From Planifilum fulgidum (GTDB lineage: Bacteria > Bacillota > Bacilli > Thermoactinomycetales > DSM-44946), in contig NZ_FOOK01000014.1 of NCBI RefSeq assembly GCF_900113175.1, forward strand, positions 1 through 64,000: a stretch of DNA of 64,000 bases. Reading direction: 5' to 3'. Of the stretch, positions 53,944 to 62,818 are shown in pieces. Numbering within the stretch: the first letter of the stretch is position 1; each line of letters opens with the position of its first letter. The translations under genes were made by a program, and so were the position numbers. Below the pieces are notes generated by a model that was given only the letters and a program-made list of their open reading frames with translations, searched no databases and was not told where the DNA came from.

Positions 53944-54873
53944 ATGGTGAAACGGATTGTTGACGATGTGAAGGAATTGATCGGCTGGACGCCGATGATT
54001 CGGATCAAGCGGTTTGCCTTGCCGGAGGGCGTTTCCCTCTTTGCCAAGCTGGAATATTTCAACCCGGGCGGAAGCGTCAAGGATCGCATCGGGTTGGCCT
54101 TTATCCGGGAAGCGGAAAAGTCCGGCAAGCTGAAACCCGGAGGAACGATTATCGAGCCGACGGCCGGCAACACCGGCATCGGTCTGGCGCTGGCCGCCGT
54201 CGGAACAGGATATCGGGTGATCTTCGTCGTTCCCGAAAAGTTTTCCGAAGAGAAGCAGGAACTGATGCGGGCCCTGGGGGCCGAGGTGATCAACACCCCG
54301 ACGGAGTTGGGGATGAAGGGAGCGATTGAGGAGGCCCGCCGACTGGAGCGGGAGATTCCGGGAAGCTACTGCCCCCAGCAGTTTCAGAATCCCGCCAATC
54401 CGGAAGCCCACTATCGGACGACGGGTCCCGAGATTTGGGAGCAGATGGAGGGGCGGGTGGATGTGTTGGTGGCCGGGGCCGGTTCGGGCGGCACCTTCAT
54501 GGGGGTATCCCGCTACTTGAAAGAAAAAAATCCCGAGGTCCGCACCGTCGTGGTGGAGCCGGAAGGTTCGATCCTCGGCGGCGGAGAGCCGGGGCCGCAC
54601 AAGACCGAAGGGATCGGCATGGAATTCATTCCCGATTTTGTGGACACTTCCTATTTTGACGAAATCTACACGGTGCCTGACGAGGAGGCTTTCCGCCAAG
54701 TCAAGGAATTGGCCCGCCGGGAGGGACTTTTGGTGGGCAGCTCGTCGGGAGCGGCCTTCTATGCGGCGCTCAGGGAGGCGTGGAGGGCGAAACCGGGAAC
54801 GCGGATCGCGGTCATCTTTCCCGACGGCAGCGAGCGATATCTGAGCAAGCAAATTTACAGAGGGGGCGTGTGA
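53944..54873 (+). CDS. mccA: O-acetylserine-dependent cystathionine beta-synthase (MccA/YrhA)
   Basis: A 309-residue PLP enzyme that condenses homocysteine with O-acetylserine to cystathionine in reverse transsulfuration. PLP Lys46 is in NPGGSVKDR, and the phosphate-binding EPTAGNTGIGLALAAVG has Thr-Ala-Gly-Asn-Thr-Gly, typical of MccA/CBS more than CysK. SGGTFMGVSRYLKEKNP and GPHKTEGIGMEFIP follow. The ATG has GGGGGGAGG upstream. It is followed 4 bases later by the MccB gene, as in B. subtilis mccA-mccB. Confidence 0.92.
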   Translation: MVKRIVDDVKELIGWTPMIRIKRFALPEGVSLFAKLEYFNPGGSVKDRIGLAFIREAEKSGKLKPGGTIIEPTAGNTGIGLALAAVGTGYRVIFVVPEKFSEEKQELMRALGAEVINTPTELGMKGAIEEARRLEREIPGSYCPQQFQNPANPEAHYRTTGPEIWEQMEGRVDVLVAGAGSGGTFMGVSRYLKEKNPEVRTVVVEPEGSILGGGEPGPHKTEGIGMEFIPDFVDTSYFDEIYTVPDEEAFRQVKELARREGLLVGSSSGAAFYAALREAWRAKPGTRIAVIFPDGSERYLSKQIYRGGV

Positions 54874-54877
54874 AGCG

Positions 54878-56014
54878 TTGCGCTTGGACACCAAATGCAT
54901 CCACGGGGGCGTGTTCGGCGATCCGCACACCGGAGCCGTCAGCGTTCCCATTTACCAGGTTTCCACCTACAAGCAGGAGGGAATCGGCCGGCACCGGGGA
55001 TATGAGTATTCCCGCACCGGCAATCCCACCCGGGCCGCCCTGGAGCAATTGATTGCCGATCTGGAAAACGGAAAGAGGGGACTCGCTTTTGCCTCCGGGA
55101 TGGCCGCCATCTCCACGGTCCTCTCCCTGTTCAGCAGGGGGGACCATCTGATCGTGGGGGACGATGTGTACGGCGGAACCTATCGCGTGCTAAGCCATGT
55201 TTTTTCCCGGATGGGGATGGACATCACCCACGTGGATACCAGCGACCCCGATCAGGTGCGGGGGGCGATCCGGGAAACCACCCGGGCGGTGTTGATGGAA
55301 ACCCCCAGCAACCCCCTGCTCAAGGTGACCGATATCCGAAAGATCGCCGATATCTGCCGGGAACGCGATCTGCTGCTGATCGTGGACAACACGTTTCTCA
55401 CTCCCTATTGGCAGAATCCGCTGGATCTGGGGGCGGACATCGTCGTCCACAGCGCCACCAAGTATTTGGGAGGACACAGCGATGTCGTGGCCGGCCTGGT
55501 GGTCGTCAAGGATGAGGAGCTGGGCGAGCGGCTTCATTTTCTGCAAAATTCCATCGGCGGCGTGCTGGGCCCAAGCGATGCCTGGCTTTTGATCCGGGGC
55601 ATCAAGACCCTGGGGTTGCGCATGCGCCAACATGAGTCCAACGCCCGCCGGATCGCGGAATGGCTCAGGGAGCGGTCCGATGTGGGAGCCGTCTATTATC
55701 CCGGGCTCCCGGATCATCCCGGACATGATACGGCCTCCCGGCAGGCGCGGGGATACGGGGGCATGATCTCCTTCGATGTGGGAAGCGGAGAGCGGGCGGA
55801 GCGGATCCTGAGCCGGGTCCGTTATTTCACCCTGGCGGAGAGTCTGGGCGCCGTCGAAAGCTTGATTTCCGTTCCCGCCCGGATGACCCATGCGTCGATA
55901 CCCGCGAAGCGCCGGGCGGAGCTGGGAATCACCGACGGGCTGATCCGCCTTTCCGTCGGCGTGGAGGATGTCGAAGATTTGCTGGAGGATCTGGAGCGGG
56001 CGCTGGCCGACTGA
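54878..56014 (+). CDS. mccB: cystathionine gamma-lyase / homocysteine lyase (MccB/YrhB)
   Basis: A 378-residue PLP enzyme of the Cys/Met metabolism family. It has IYQVSTYKQ, EYSRTGNPTR, the PLP Lys195 in HSATKYLGGHSDVVAGLVVV, and TLAESLGAVESLISVPARMT. It splits the cystathionine made by MccA to cysteine, ammonia and oxobutyrate. TTG start at 54878 with a weak site (GGGGG); coupled to mccA across 4 bases. The pair lacks the mtnN/luxS-type genes found around mccAB in B. subtilis. Confidence 0.92.
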   Translation: MRLDTKCIHGGVFGDPHTGAVSVPIYQVSTYKQEGIGRHRGYEYSRTGNPTRAALEQLIADLENGKRGLAFASGMAAISTVLSLFSRGDHLIVGDDVYGGTYRVLSHVFSRMGMDITHVDTSDPDQVRGAIRETTRAVLMETPSNPLLKVTDIRKIADICRERDLLLIVDNTFLTPYWQNPLDLGADIVVHSATKYLGGHSDVVAGLVVVKDEELGERLHFLQNSIGGVLGPSDAWLLIRGIKTLGLRMRQHESNARRIAEWLRERSDVGAVYYPGLPDHPGHDTASRQARGYGGMISFDVGSGERAERILSRVRYFTLAESLGAVESLISVPARMTHASIPAKRRAELGITDGLIRLSVGVEDVEDLLEDLERALAD

Positions 56015-56071
56015 AGGGTGCCCGTCTCCGCCGGGCGATGCGGCCTGTGCGGTGCGAAAGGAGGGATCGGG

Positions 56072-56413
56072 TTGAAAAAGCCGATTGAAGTGACCGTATA
56101 CGGGGCAGAGACGATCTGCGCCGGTTGCCACAACCTCCCCTCCTCGCGGGAAACGGCTTCCTGGTTGGAAGCGGCGCTGGGCAGAAGTTACGGCGATCAG
56201 GTCCGCGTGCGCTATGTGGACATCCACGGCCCGGAGGGTGAGCGGGACGCGGAATTTTCCCGCCGGGTGATCGAGGAGGAACTCTGGTACCCGGTGGTGG
56301 TGATCGACGGAGAAGTGGTGGGGGAAGGGAATCCGAGCCTCAAAGCGATCAGAAAGAAACTGGAACAAATGGGGGCGGAAAGGCTGGAATCCCTTCCGGG
56401 ACCGCCGGAGTAA
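56072..56413 (+). CDS. yuzD: YuzD family protein (DUF1462)
   Basis: A 113-residue thioredoxin-fold-like protein: IEVTVYGAETICAGCHNLPS with a CAGC motif, SSRETASWLEAALGRSYGD, VRYVDIHGPE, and YPVVVIDGEVVGEGNPSLKA. This matches YuzD of B. subtilis. Function unknown; the fold and CxxC suggest a thiol or iron-sulfur link. TTG 56072 is chosen because AAAGGAGGG is directly upstream. Confidence 0.92.
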   Translation: MKKPIEVTVYGAETICAGCHNLPSSRETASWLEAALGRSYGDQVRVRYVDIHGPEGERDAEFSRRVIEEELWYPVVVIDGEVVGEGNPSLKAIRKKLEQMGAERLESLPGPPE

Positions 56414-56462
56414 TCCGGTTTTCCCGTGAGGCCGGGATGGTTCCCTCCCAAGGATGGTAGCG

Positions 56463-56497
56463 GCAAGTCTTTCAGAGACTTGCTTCTGTTTTTCTCT
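56463..56497 (+). terminator. terminator after yuzD
   Basis: GCAAGTCT/AGACTTGC stem with a 5-nt loop, followed by TTCTGTTTTTC, in the intergenic stretch before yuzB. Confidence 0.6.
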
Positions 56498-56668
56498 GAG
56501 GGTCCTTCGGTGTTTGACGGAAAGGGACGTGGTAAAAAATGCGGATGGGGAGCGCTTTTTCTCCTTCGCGGCACTTGTGTTTCTCCGTGGGGAGGAGCTT
56601 TCCCATCAGCAGATTGATTTGCGAAGATCCGAACCCCTTTTGGATGCGCGACGGATGGAGTGGACGAT

Positions 56669-56911
56669 ATGCGGCCGATCATCGAGTTTTGCGTGAACAA
56701 CCTCACGCCGGACGTGGAGAAAATAAAGGAGGAATTGGAAAAGGATCCGGAACTGGACGTGGTGGAGTACGGATGCCTCGGCCACTGCATGACCTGCGCC
56801 GAAGGCCCCTATGCTCTGGTCAACGGTGAGGTGGTGACGGGAGAGACGGCGGAGGAACTTTTGGAAAACATCCGCAGGGCGATCGAGGAGATGGAGGAGT
56901 TCGGCTTTTGA
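56669..56911 (+). CDS. yuzB: YuzB family protein (DUF1450)
   Basis: An 80-residue protein with the family pattern [33 protein letters not shown] and [19 protein letters not shown]; the CLGHCMTC cysteines may bind a metal or iron-sulfur cluster. Function unknown. ATG 56669 has GGAG at proper spacing; a GTG three codons earlier overlaps that site. Neighbour of yuzD, as in B. subtilis. Confidence 0.92.
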   Translation: MRPIIEFCVNNLTPDVEKIKEELEKDPELDVVEYGCLGHCMTCAEGPYALVNGEVVTGETAEELLENIRRAIEEMEEFGF

Positions 56912-57011
56912 GGCCGGCGGCCGCGGAGGCCGGCAGGGCCCGGAAAGGGGCGCTTCAGGGAAATGTGAGGGCCGATCGGAAAATGTTTGCATCGGCCTTT
57001 GCATCCCTTCC

Positions 57012-57031
57012 GCCCCTTCCGGGCTTTTTTT
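57012..57031 (+). terminator. weak terminator after yuzB
   Basis: A short GCCC/GGGC stem followed by seven T residues; a GCCGAT/ATCGGC hairpin lies about 30 bases upstream and may help. Confidence 0.45.
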
Positions 57032-57101
57032 GTATAAAGGAATTAGGAAAGAAATCCCCTTTTGGGTCCTTTAAAAAATGTTTGCTGAAAGGAGGGGTCC
57101 G

Positions 57102-58766
57102 ATGAAGAGGAAAGTACGCCTTCAAACCCGGTTGATCCTCTGGATGACGGCGCTTTTGACGTCGGTGGTCGGAATGATGGGTTTTTTGTTTTACGGGATT
57201 CTGGTGGACGCCGTGGAGGAACAAATCGGGAAACGTGCCCTCAGTTTGGCGAAGACCGTCGCGGCGGATCCCGAACTGAGGGAGGCCTTCTCCCGGGAGG
57301 AACCCTGGCGCCATATCCAGCCCATCGCCGAACGGGCGCGCATCAACTCCGGTGCGGAGTTCGTGGTGGTGGGAAACGAGCACGGGGTGAGGTATTCACA
57401 TCCGGTTCCGGAACGGATCGGAAAGGAGATGGTCGGCGGGGACAACGGACCGGTCCTCCTGGAGGGAAAGTCCTTCGTCTCACGGGCGGTGGGCAGTCTC
57501 GGGCCGTCTCTCAGGGGAAAGACGCCCGTCTTGGATGACGAGGGACGCGTGATCGGGATCGTGTCGGTGGGCTTTATGATCGAGGACATCGAAAAGATCA
57601 CCTGGGGCTATCTGAAGCGGATGATGATGTTTCTGTTTCCGGCGTTGGGCTTGGGAGTGGCGGGGGCGGTTCTGCTCGCCCGGAAGATCAAGCGGGACAC
57701 CCTCGGTCTGGAACCGGATGAAATCTCTGCATTGTACAAGGAAAGGAACGCGGTGCTCCAGGCCGTCCGGGAGGGGATCATCGTGATGGACCGGGAAGAG
57801 AGGGTGCGGCTGATCAACCAGGCGGCCTGCGACATGTTGTCCCTGCCCTCGGACGAGGTGCGGGGGCGCCCCATCCGGGAGATTCTGCCGCAAACCCGGA
57901 TGCCCGAGGTGCTCCGCACCGGGGAGACGCATCTCAACCGGGTGATGACCATCCGGGGAAAGGAACTGCTCATCAACCGCTATCCGATCCGGGATAAAGG
58001 CGGAAAAGTGACGGGCGTGGTGGCCAGCTTTCGTCTTAGGTCGGAGATGGATGAGCTGAACCGGCAATTGTCCCAGGTTTCCCGCTACGCGGAAGTGCTC
58101 CGGGCGCAAACCCATGAGTTTAAAAACATTCTGTATACCATATCGGGTCTGATCCAGCTCGGATCCCACCGGGAAGCCCTGGATCTGATCCACCGGGAGA
58201 CGGAGGTGGGACGGGACCTGATCCGGCTGGTGGTCAAACGGATTCCCGATCCCTGGTTGGGCGGGATTCTTCTCGGGTTTTACAGCCGGGCCCGGGAGCT
58301 GAAGGTGGAGTTTGTGATCGATCCCGACAGCCGGCTTATGCGGCTTCCGGACCATCTTCCGCGGCAATACCTGGTCAGCATCCTGGGCAATCTGATCACC
58401 AATGCCTTTGAAGCGGTGGAAAACCGTCCGGAGGGAAAAAGGAAAGTGAAGCTTTATCTGGGAGATACCGGAGGCGAAATCCTGTTGGAGGTGGAAGATT
58501 CGGGTCCGGGGGTGCCTGCCGGGCTGATTCCCCGCATTTTTGAAAAGGGGTTTTCGACGAAACCGGGGGACAACCGGGGATTCGGTCTGGCGAAGGCGAA
58601 AGAGCTGGCGGAAGAAATGGGAGGATATCTCGCCATTGAACGGGGCGAGCTGGGCGGAGCCCTCTTTTCCGTCAGCCTGCCCAAAAACTTGGAAGAGCCG
58701 TGTCGGGAAAGGGAGGGAAATCGGAATGACGGACAAGCCGATCGAAGTGTTGATTGTCGAGGATGA
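57102..58766 (+). CDS. sensor histidine kinase, CitA/DcuS (CitS) type
   Basis: A 554-residue membrane kinase. Helix 1 (about residues 10-35), an extracellular sCache domain with the ligand region NEHGVRYSHPVPERIGKEMV, helix 2 (about 174-194), a cytoplasmic PAS domain (AVLQAVREGIIVMDREERVR), phospho-acceptor His338 (RAQTHEFKNILYTISGLIQL) and an HATPase domain with NLITNAFEAVE and NRGFGLAKAKELAEEMGG. These kinases sense citrate, malate or fumarate. ATG 57102 has GAAAGGAGGGG upstream. The regulator gene overlaps its end by 41 bases and a TctCBA transporter follows. Confidence 0.92.
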   Translation: MKRKVRLQTRLILWMTALLTSVVGMMGFLFYGILVDAVEEQIGKRALSLAKTVAADPELREAFSREEPWRHIQPIAERARINSGAEFVVVGNEHGVRYSHPVPERIGKEMVGGDNGPVLLEGKSFVSRAVGSLGPSLRGKTPVLDDEGRVIGIVSVGFMIEDIEKITWGYLKRMMMFLFPALGLGVAGAVLLARKIKRDTLGLEPDEISALYKERNAVLQAVREGIIVMDREERVRLINQAACDMLSLPSDEVRGRPIREILPQTRMPEVLRTGETHLNRVMTIRGKELLINRYPIRDKGGKVTGVVASFRLRSEMDELNRQLSQVSRYAEVLRAQTHEFKNILYTISGLIQLGSHREALDLIHRETEVGRDLIRLVVKRIPDPWLGGILLGFYSRARELKVEFVIDPDSRLMRLPDHLPRQYLVSILGNLITNAFEAVENRPEGKRKVKLYLGDTGGEILLEVEDSGPGVPAGLIPRIFEKGFSTKPGDNRGFGLAKAKELAEEMGGYLAIERGELGGALFSVSLPKNLEEPCREREGNRNDGQADRSVDCRG

Positions 58767-59451
58767 CCCCCGCATCGCCGAAATCAACCGGCGATTCACG
58801 GAGAAAGAGGAAGGGTTCTCTGTAGTCGGCATCGCCCGGACGGGGGAGGAAGCCGTCACCTGGCTGGAAGTGGTGGAGCCCCGTTTGGTGCTGTTGGACA
58901 TTTACCTTCCCGACATGCGGGGAACGGAGCTGGTCCGCCGCATCCGGGGGGAGGGAAAGGATACGGACATCATCATGATCACGGCCGCCGGGGAGACGGA
59001 AATCGTTCAGGAGGCGATCCGGGGAGGGGTTGTCGATTTCATCGTCAAGCCGATCCAGATGGAGCGATTTCTGAAGACCCTTCAAAACTACCGGCGGCGG
59101 TTGGAAAGGCTGAAAGCCTCCGGAACCATGACCCAGCAGGAAATCGACCGGTTGTGGAATCCGGGAACGGCGGACACCGCTTCCCGATGGGCGGGGGTCC
59201 GGGAGGTCCCCAAGGGGATCGATCCCCTCACCCTGGAAAAAGTGGTGTCCGTCCTCCGCGCTTCTCCTCCGCCGGGTATGACGGCGGAAGAGACGGGCCA
59301 GGCGATCGGAGCCAGCCGCTCCACCGCCCGCCGCTACCTGGAATATCTCGTTTCCGTCGGGGAGGCCGTCGCCGACGTTTCCTACGGATCGGTGGGAAGG
59401 CCGGAGCGGCGGTATGTCCTGAAGTCCGCTGGAAAAGGGGTGCCGAAGTGA
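58726..59451 (+). CDS. response regulator, CitB/DctR type
   Basis: A 241-residue regulator. Receiver domain with the acidic pair VEDDPR, phospho-acceptor Asp58 (LVLLDIYLPD), and FIVKPI (Lys). The C-terminal helix-turn-helix (EETGQAIGASRSTARRYLEY, GRPERRYVL) is that of the CitB/CitT/DctR group. It likely activates the tctCBA genes directly downstream in response to the CitA-like kinase. GGGAGGG precedes the ATG inside the kinase gene. Confidence 0.92.
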   Translation: MTDKPIEVLIVEDDPRIAEINRRFTEKEEGFSVVGIARTGEEAVTWLEVVEPRLVLLDIYLPDMRGTELVRRIRGEGKDTDIIMITAAGETEIVQEAIRGGVVDFIVKPIQMERFLKTLQNYRRRLERLKASGTMTQQEIDRLWNPGTADTASRWAGVREVPKGIDPLTLEKVVSVLRASPPPGMTAEETGQAIGASRSTARRYLEYLVSVGEAVADVSYGSVGRPERRYVLKSAGKGVPK

Positions 59452-59611
59452 TTCCAAAGACAAAGCGGGTTGAACAAAATGAACGAAATTCCCGAAATGA
59501 AACCTATTCTTTTTATGACCAAAAGGGTGAACAAAGGGCCTGGGAAGGTTATTCTGGTGGCGGATCGGAATTTCCCTTTGGGGAAAGCGTTTTCAACAAG
59601 GAGGGATGAAA

Positions 59612-60634
59612 ATGAGAAGAAAAATCTTCGGTTCGGCTCTGCTGTCGGGCATTCTCGCCCTGATCCTCGCCGCCTGCGGCGCGGGAAGGGATCCCTTCGC
59701 CGAAAAAAGCGGGGGCTCCGGATATCCGGAGAAGCCGATCACGGTGGTGGCCCCCTCCGGCGCCGGAGGAGGCTGGGATCTGACCGCCCGCTCCCTCGCC
59801 AAGGTGCTGACCGAAACCAAGCTGGTGGAGCAACCGATCACCGTGGAAAACAGACCCGGGGGCGGCGGGGCGGTCTTTTTGGCGGAATACGCGACCGCGG
59901 ACAAGAACAATCCCTACAAGCTGTTTGTCAACTCCCCGCCCCTTTTGATCAACAACCTGAAAAAGGAAGGCAACAGTCCCTACGGTTTCAGGGACACGAC
60001 GCCGCTGGCCCAGTTGACCCGGGACTACGGTGCCATCGTGGTGCAAAAGAGTTCCAAATACCGGGACATTCGGTCCCTCGTCGACGATTTGAAAAAGGAT
60101 CCGAAGCGCGTCACGCTGGCGGGAGGCTCCGCTCCCGGCTCCATGGACCATCTGATCGCCGTTCTGCCCGCTTACAAATCGGGGATCGATCCGAAAAAAC
60201 TGAAATACGTCTCCTATGACGGAGGCGGCGAAGCCATCGCGGCGTTGCTGGGCGGAAATGCCGACGCCATCGCCACCGATGCCTCCGCCGTCGGAGAGTA
60301 CGTGAAGGCGGGCAAAGTGAGGGTATTGGCCGTCACTTCCCCCAAGCGGATGGGAGGCATCTTGAAGGACGTCCCCACGCTGAAAGAAGAGGGGATCGAC
60401 GCCGAATTCACCATCTGGCGCGGCGTTTTCGGCCCCAAGCAAATGCCCGACGAGGTGAAGCGGTTCTGGGATGAGAAACTGAAGGCGCTTCAGGAGTCGG
60501 AAGAGTGGCAAAAGGAACTGGAAAAAAACAATTGGGAAAGCGAGTACCGTAACAGCCGGGACTTTGCCGCCTTCCTGGAGGAGCAGGAACAGCAGATTCG
60601 GGAGCTCCTGGAATCGATGGGCATGGCCAAATGA
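59612..60634 (+). CDS. tctC: tripartite tricarboxylate transporter substrate-binding lipoprotein TctC
   Basis: A 340-residue lipoprotein with lipobox LAAC, then the Bug/TctC fold: YPEKPITVVAPSGAGGGWDL, VENRPGGGGAVFLAEYA, YDGGGEAIAALLGGNADAI and PTLKEEGIDAEF. It delivers citrate or a related acid to the TctAB membrane parts. ATG 59612 is chosen since AAGGAGGG is too near the ATG at 59606. First gene of tctCBA, about 160 bases after the regulator gene. Confidence 0.92.
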   Translation: MRRKIFGSALLSGILALILAACGAGRDPFAEKSGGSGYPEKPITVVAPSGAGGGWDLTARSLAKVLTETKLVEQPITVENRPGGGGAVFLAEYATADKNNPYKLFVNSPPLLINNLKKEGNSPYGFRDTTPLAQLTRDYGAIVVQKSSKYRDIRSLVDDLKKDPKRVTLAGGSAPGSMDHLIAVLPAYKSGIDPKKLKYVSYDGGGEAIAALLGGNADAIATDASAVGEYVKAGKVRVLAVTSPKRMGGILKDVPTLKEEGIDAEFTIWRGVFGPKQMPDEVKRFWDEKLKALQESEEWQKELEKNNWESEYRNSRDFAAFLEEQEQQIRELLESMGMAK

Positions 60635-60662
60635 GGGACGGAAACGAAGGGAGGGAAACGCG

Positions 60663-61127
60663 ATGCATCGCATCTTCGACCGGTCCGCCAGCCTGATTTT
60701 CGCCGCCGTCGGCGCCGCCTTCATCCTGGGGGCCCGCAACCTGTCTTCCACCGCTTACGGCTCCCAGGTCGGACCGGACATTTTTCCGATGGGGCTGGGC
60801 GCGATTCTGATTCTGCTGAGCCTTCGCCTCTTTTTCGAAACCTTCCGTTATCCCGAAAAAGAGAAATCGGGGAACAGGGGGAATTTGGATTGGCGCCGTT
60901 TCGGAGGGATGCTGGCCGCCGCCCTCCTTTACGCTCTGCTGTTGGAACCTCTCGGGTACGTGCTTTCCACCTTTTTGTTCCTGTTTGTCGGGTTTCAGTT
61001 GATCGAGCGGGGCGGCAGGATGCGCTCCGCTCTGGTGGCCGCCGCCTTTTCCGGAGGAGTTTACTTTCTGTACGCCGTCGTCATGAAGGGAACGCTGCCG
61101 GGATGGCCCGTCTGGATTGCGGGATGA
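60663..61127 (+). CDS. tctB: tripartite tricarboxylate transporter small membrane subunit TctB
   Basis: A 154-residue membrane protein with four helices and the family pattern SQVGPDIFPMGLGAILILLS in the first half and YALLLEPLGYVLSTFLFLFV in the second. Low sequence conservation is normal for TctB; the position between tctC and tctA confirms it. GGAGGG precedes the ATG. Confidence 0.9.
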   Translation: MHRIFDRSASLIFAAVGAAFILGARNLSSTAYGSQVGPDIFPMGLGAILILLSLRLFFETFRYPEKEKSGNRGNLDWRRFGGMLAAALLYALLLEPLGYVLSTFLFLFVGFQLIERGGRMRSALVAAAFSGGVYFLYAVVMKGTLPGWPVWIAG

Positions 61128-61141
61128 AGGGAGGCTGAAGG

Positions 61142-62668
61142 ATGGAGTCTTTGGAATATTTGATGAAGGGGTTTCTCGTCGCCTTTCAGTGGCACAATCT
61201 GCTGTTCGCTTTTGTCGGGGTGCTGATCGGCACGGCCGTCGGCGTGCTGCCGGGGATCGGCCCCATGAGCGGAGTGGCCCTCTTGATTCCCATCACGGCG
61301 ACGATGACCGGCGGAATGCCGCCGGAACACGCGGCCACCAGCGCCATCATCCTGCTGGCCGGGATTTACTACGGAGCGATGTACGGCGGGTCGACCACCT
61401 CCATTCTCCTGAACACCCCCGGCGAATCCTCCTCCGTGGTCACCACCCTGGACGGTTACCAGATGGCCCGGCAGGGAAAGGCGGGTTCCGCTCTGGCCAT
61501 CGCGGCGATCGGTTCCTTCGTCGCCGGGTTGATCGCGCTGATAGGGCTGGTGTTCCTGTCGGAGCCCCTGTCCGATTTGGCGCTCCGCTTCGGGCCGGCG
61601 GAATATTTTTCCCTGATGGTTTTGGGGCTGTGCGCCGTCAGCGGCCTGGCGGGAAAATCCATGACCAAGGCGTTGATCATGACCGTTTTCGGCCTGCTTT
61701 TGGGGACGATCGGAGTGGACAACGTATCCGGAGTGGCCCGTTTCACCTTCGATATGCCGGTCCTGTACCAGGGTCTGGAGTTTCTCACCGTCGCCGTGGG
61801 CTTGTTCGCCCTGGGCGAAGTTTTTAAAACCCTTCTGGTAAGGGAGGATGGACCGGGCGGCATCCCTCGGGTGGGGAGGGTGCTTCCCGGACGCGACGAC
61901 CTGAAACGAAGCGCTCCCGCCATCCTTCGCGGTTCCCTCCTCGGCTTTTTCGTCGGAGTCCTGCCCGGTGCGGGCGCCACAATGGCCTCTTTCTTTTCGT
62001 ACATTCTGGAGAAGAAGTGGAGCAAGCACCCGGAACGATTCGGCAAGGGTGCGATTGAAGGAGTGGCCGGTCCGGAGTCGGCCAACAACGCCGCGTCCGG
62101 CGGGGCGTTGATTCCGCTCCTCACCCTGGGGATTCCCGGGTCCGGGACGACGGCGATCCTGTTGGGGGCTTTCATCATGTACAACGTCCAGCCGGGGCCG
62201 CTTTTGTTCGATGAACATCCGATGGTGGCCTGGGGATTGATCGCCAGCATGTTCGTGGGCAATGTGATGCTTCTCATCCTGAACCTGCCCCTGGTCAAGG
62301 TGTTTGCCAAGATCATCGTCACTCCCCGGCGATATCTGCTCCCCATCATCATCGCCATCTCGGTGTTCGGCGTCTACGCCGTCCAGATCAACACCTTCGA
62401 TCTGATCCTGCTGGTCGCCTTCGGGGTGATCGGGATGGTCCTGGCCCGGCATGAGTATCCCTTGGCGCCGCTGGTGTTGGGGCTGGTGTTGGGACCGATG
62501 ATCGAAAACAACATGCGGAGGGCCTTGACCGCCTCCAACGGCGACTTCATGATCTTCCTGGAAAAACCCATTTCCCTGACCTTTCTCCTCCTCGCGCTCC
62601 TGTGGATGATTCTCCCGCTGGTTCTCAAGTGGCGCAGAAAGGGGATCCTTTCGGAAGAGGAGGCCTGA
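61142..62668 (+). CDS. tctA: tripartite tricarboxylate transporter large membrane subunit TctA
   Basis: A 508-residue protein with about 11-12 helices. Family signatures are GTAVGVLPGIGPMSGVALLI, YYGAMYGGSTTSILLNTPGE, GALIPLLTLGIPGSGTTAIL and LGPMIENNMRRALTASNGD. It is the channel part of the Na+ or H+ driven carboxylate importer. Last gene of the operon, with a plus-strand terminator downstream. Confidence 0.95.
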   Translation: MESLEYLMKGFLVAFQWHNLLFAFVGVLIGTAVGVLPGIGPMSGVALLIPITATMTGGMPPEHAATSAIILLAGIYYGAMYGGSTTSILLNTPGESSSVVTTLDGYQMARQGKAGSALAIAAIGSFVAGLIALIGLVFLSEPLSDLALRFGPAEYFSLMVLGLCAVSGLAGKSMTKALIMTVFGLLLGTIGVDNVSGVARFTFDMPVLYQGLEFLTVAVGLFALGEVFKTLLVREDGPGGIPRVGRVLPGRDDLKRSAPAILRGSLLGFFVGVLPGAGATMASFFSYILEKKWSKHPERFGKGAIEGVAGPESANNAASGGALIPLLTLGIPGSGTTAILLGAFIMYNVQPGPLLFDEHPMVAWGLIASMFVGNVMLLILNLPLVKVFAKIIVTPRRYLLPIIIAISVFGVYAVQINTFDLILLVAFGVIGMVLARHEYPLAPLVLGLVLGPMIENNMRRALTASNGDFMIFLEKPISLTFLLLALLWMILPLVLKWRRKGILSEEEA

Positions 62669-62676
62669 AATGAAAA

Positions 62677-62705
62677 TCCCCGGCTCGGTTTGCCGGGGAA
62701 AAAAG
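62677..62705 (-). terminator. terminator of mqnE (minus strand)
   Basis: TCCCCGGC/GCCGGGGA stem; on the minus strand it is preceded by A/T pairs and followed by ATTTTC. It lies about 115 bases past the mqnE stop, next to the tctA 3' end. Confidence 0.6.
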
Positions 62706-62764
62706 GGCGGGCCGGAGAACTGAACATTTCCGGATCTTTGGAGATGAGCGCGGAACGCCGGACT

Positions 62765-62805
62765 GCCGGGCGCGCTCTTTCGGGCAATGCCCGGCTTTTT
62801 CGTTT
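62765..62805 (+). terminator. terminator of the tct operon
   Basis: GCCGGGC/GCCCGGC stem with a 17-nt loop, followed by TTTTTCGTTTT on the plus strand. Confidence 0.7.
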
Positions 62806-62818
62806 TGGGAGGGGCCTC

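Noticed and set aside
52159-54873. A 904-codon open frame on the plus strand covering the catalase, nifU-like and mccA genes
   Set aside because: Only its last 309 codons (mccA) have natural composition and a ribosome binding site; the rest is an antisense shadow of the catalase and nifU-like genes kept open by high GC.
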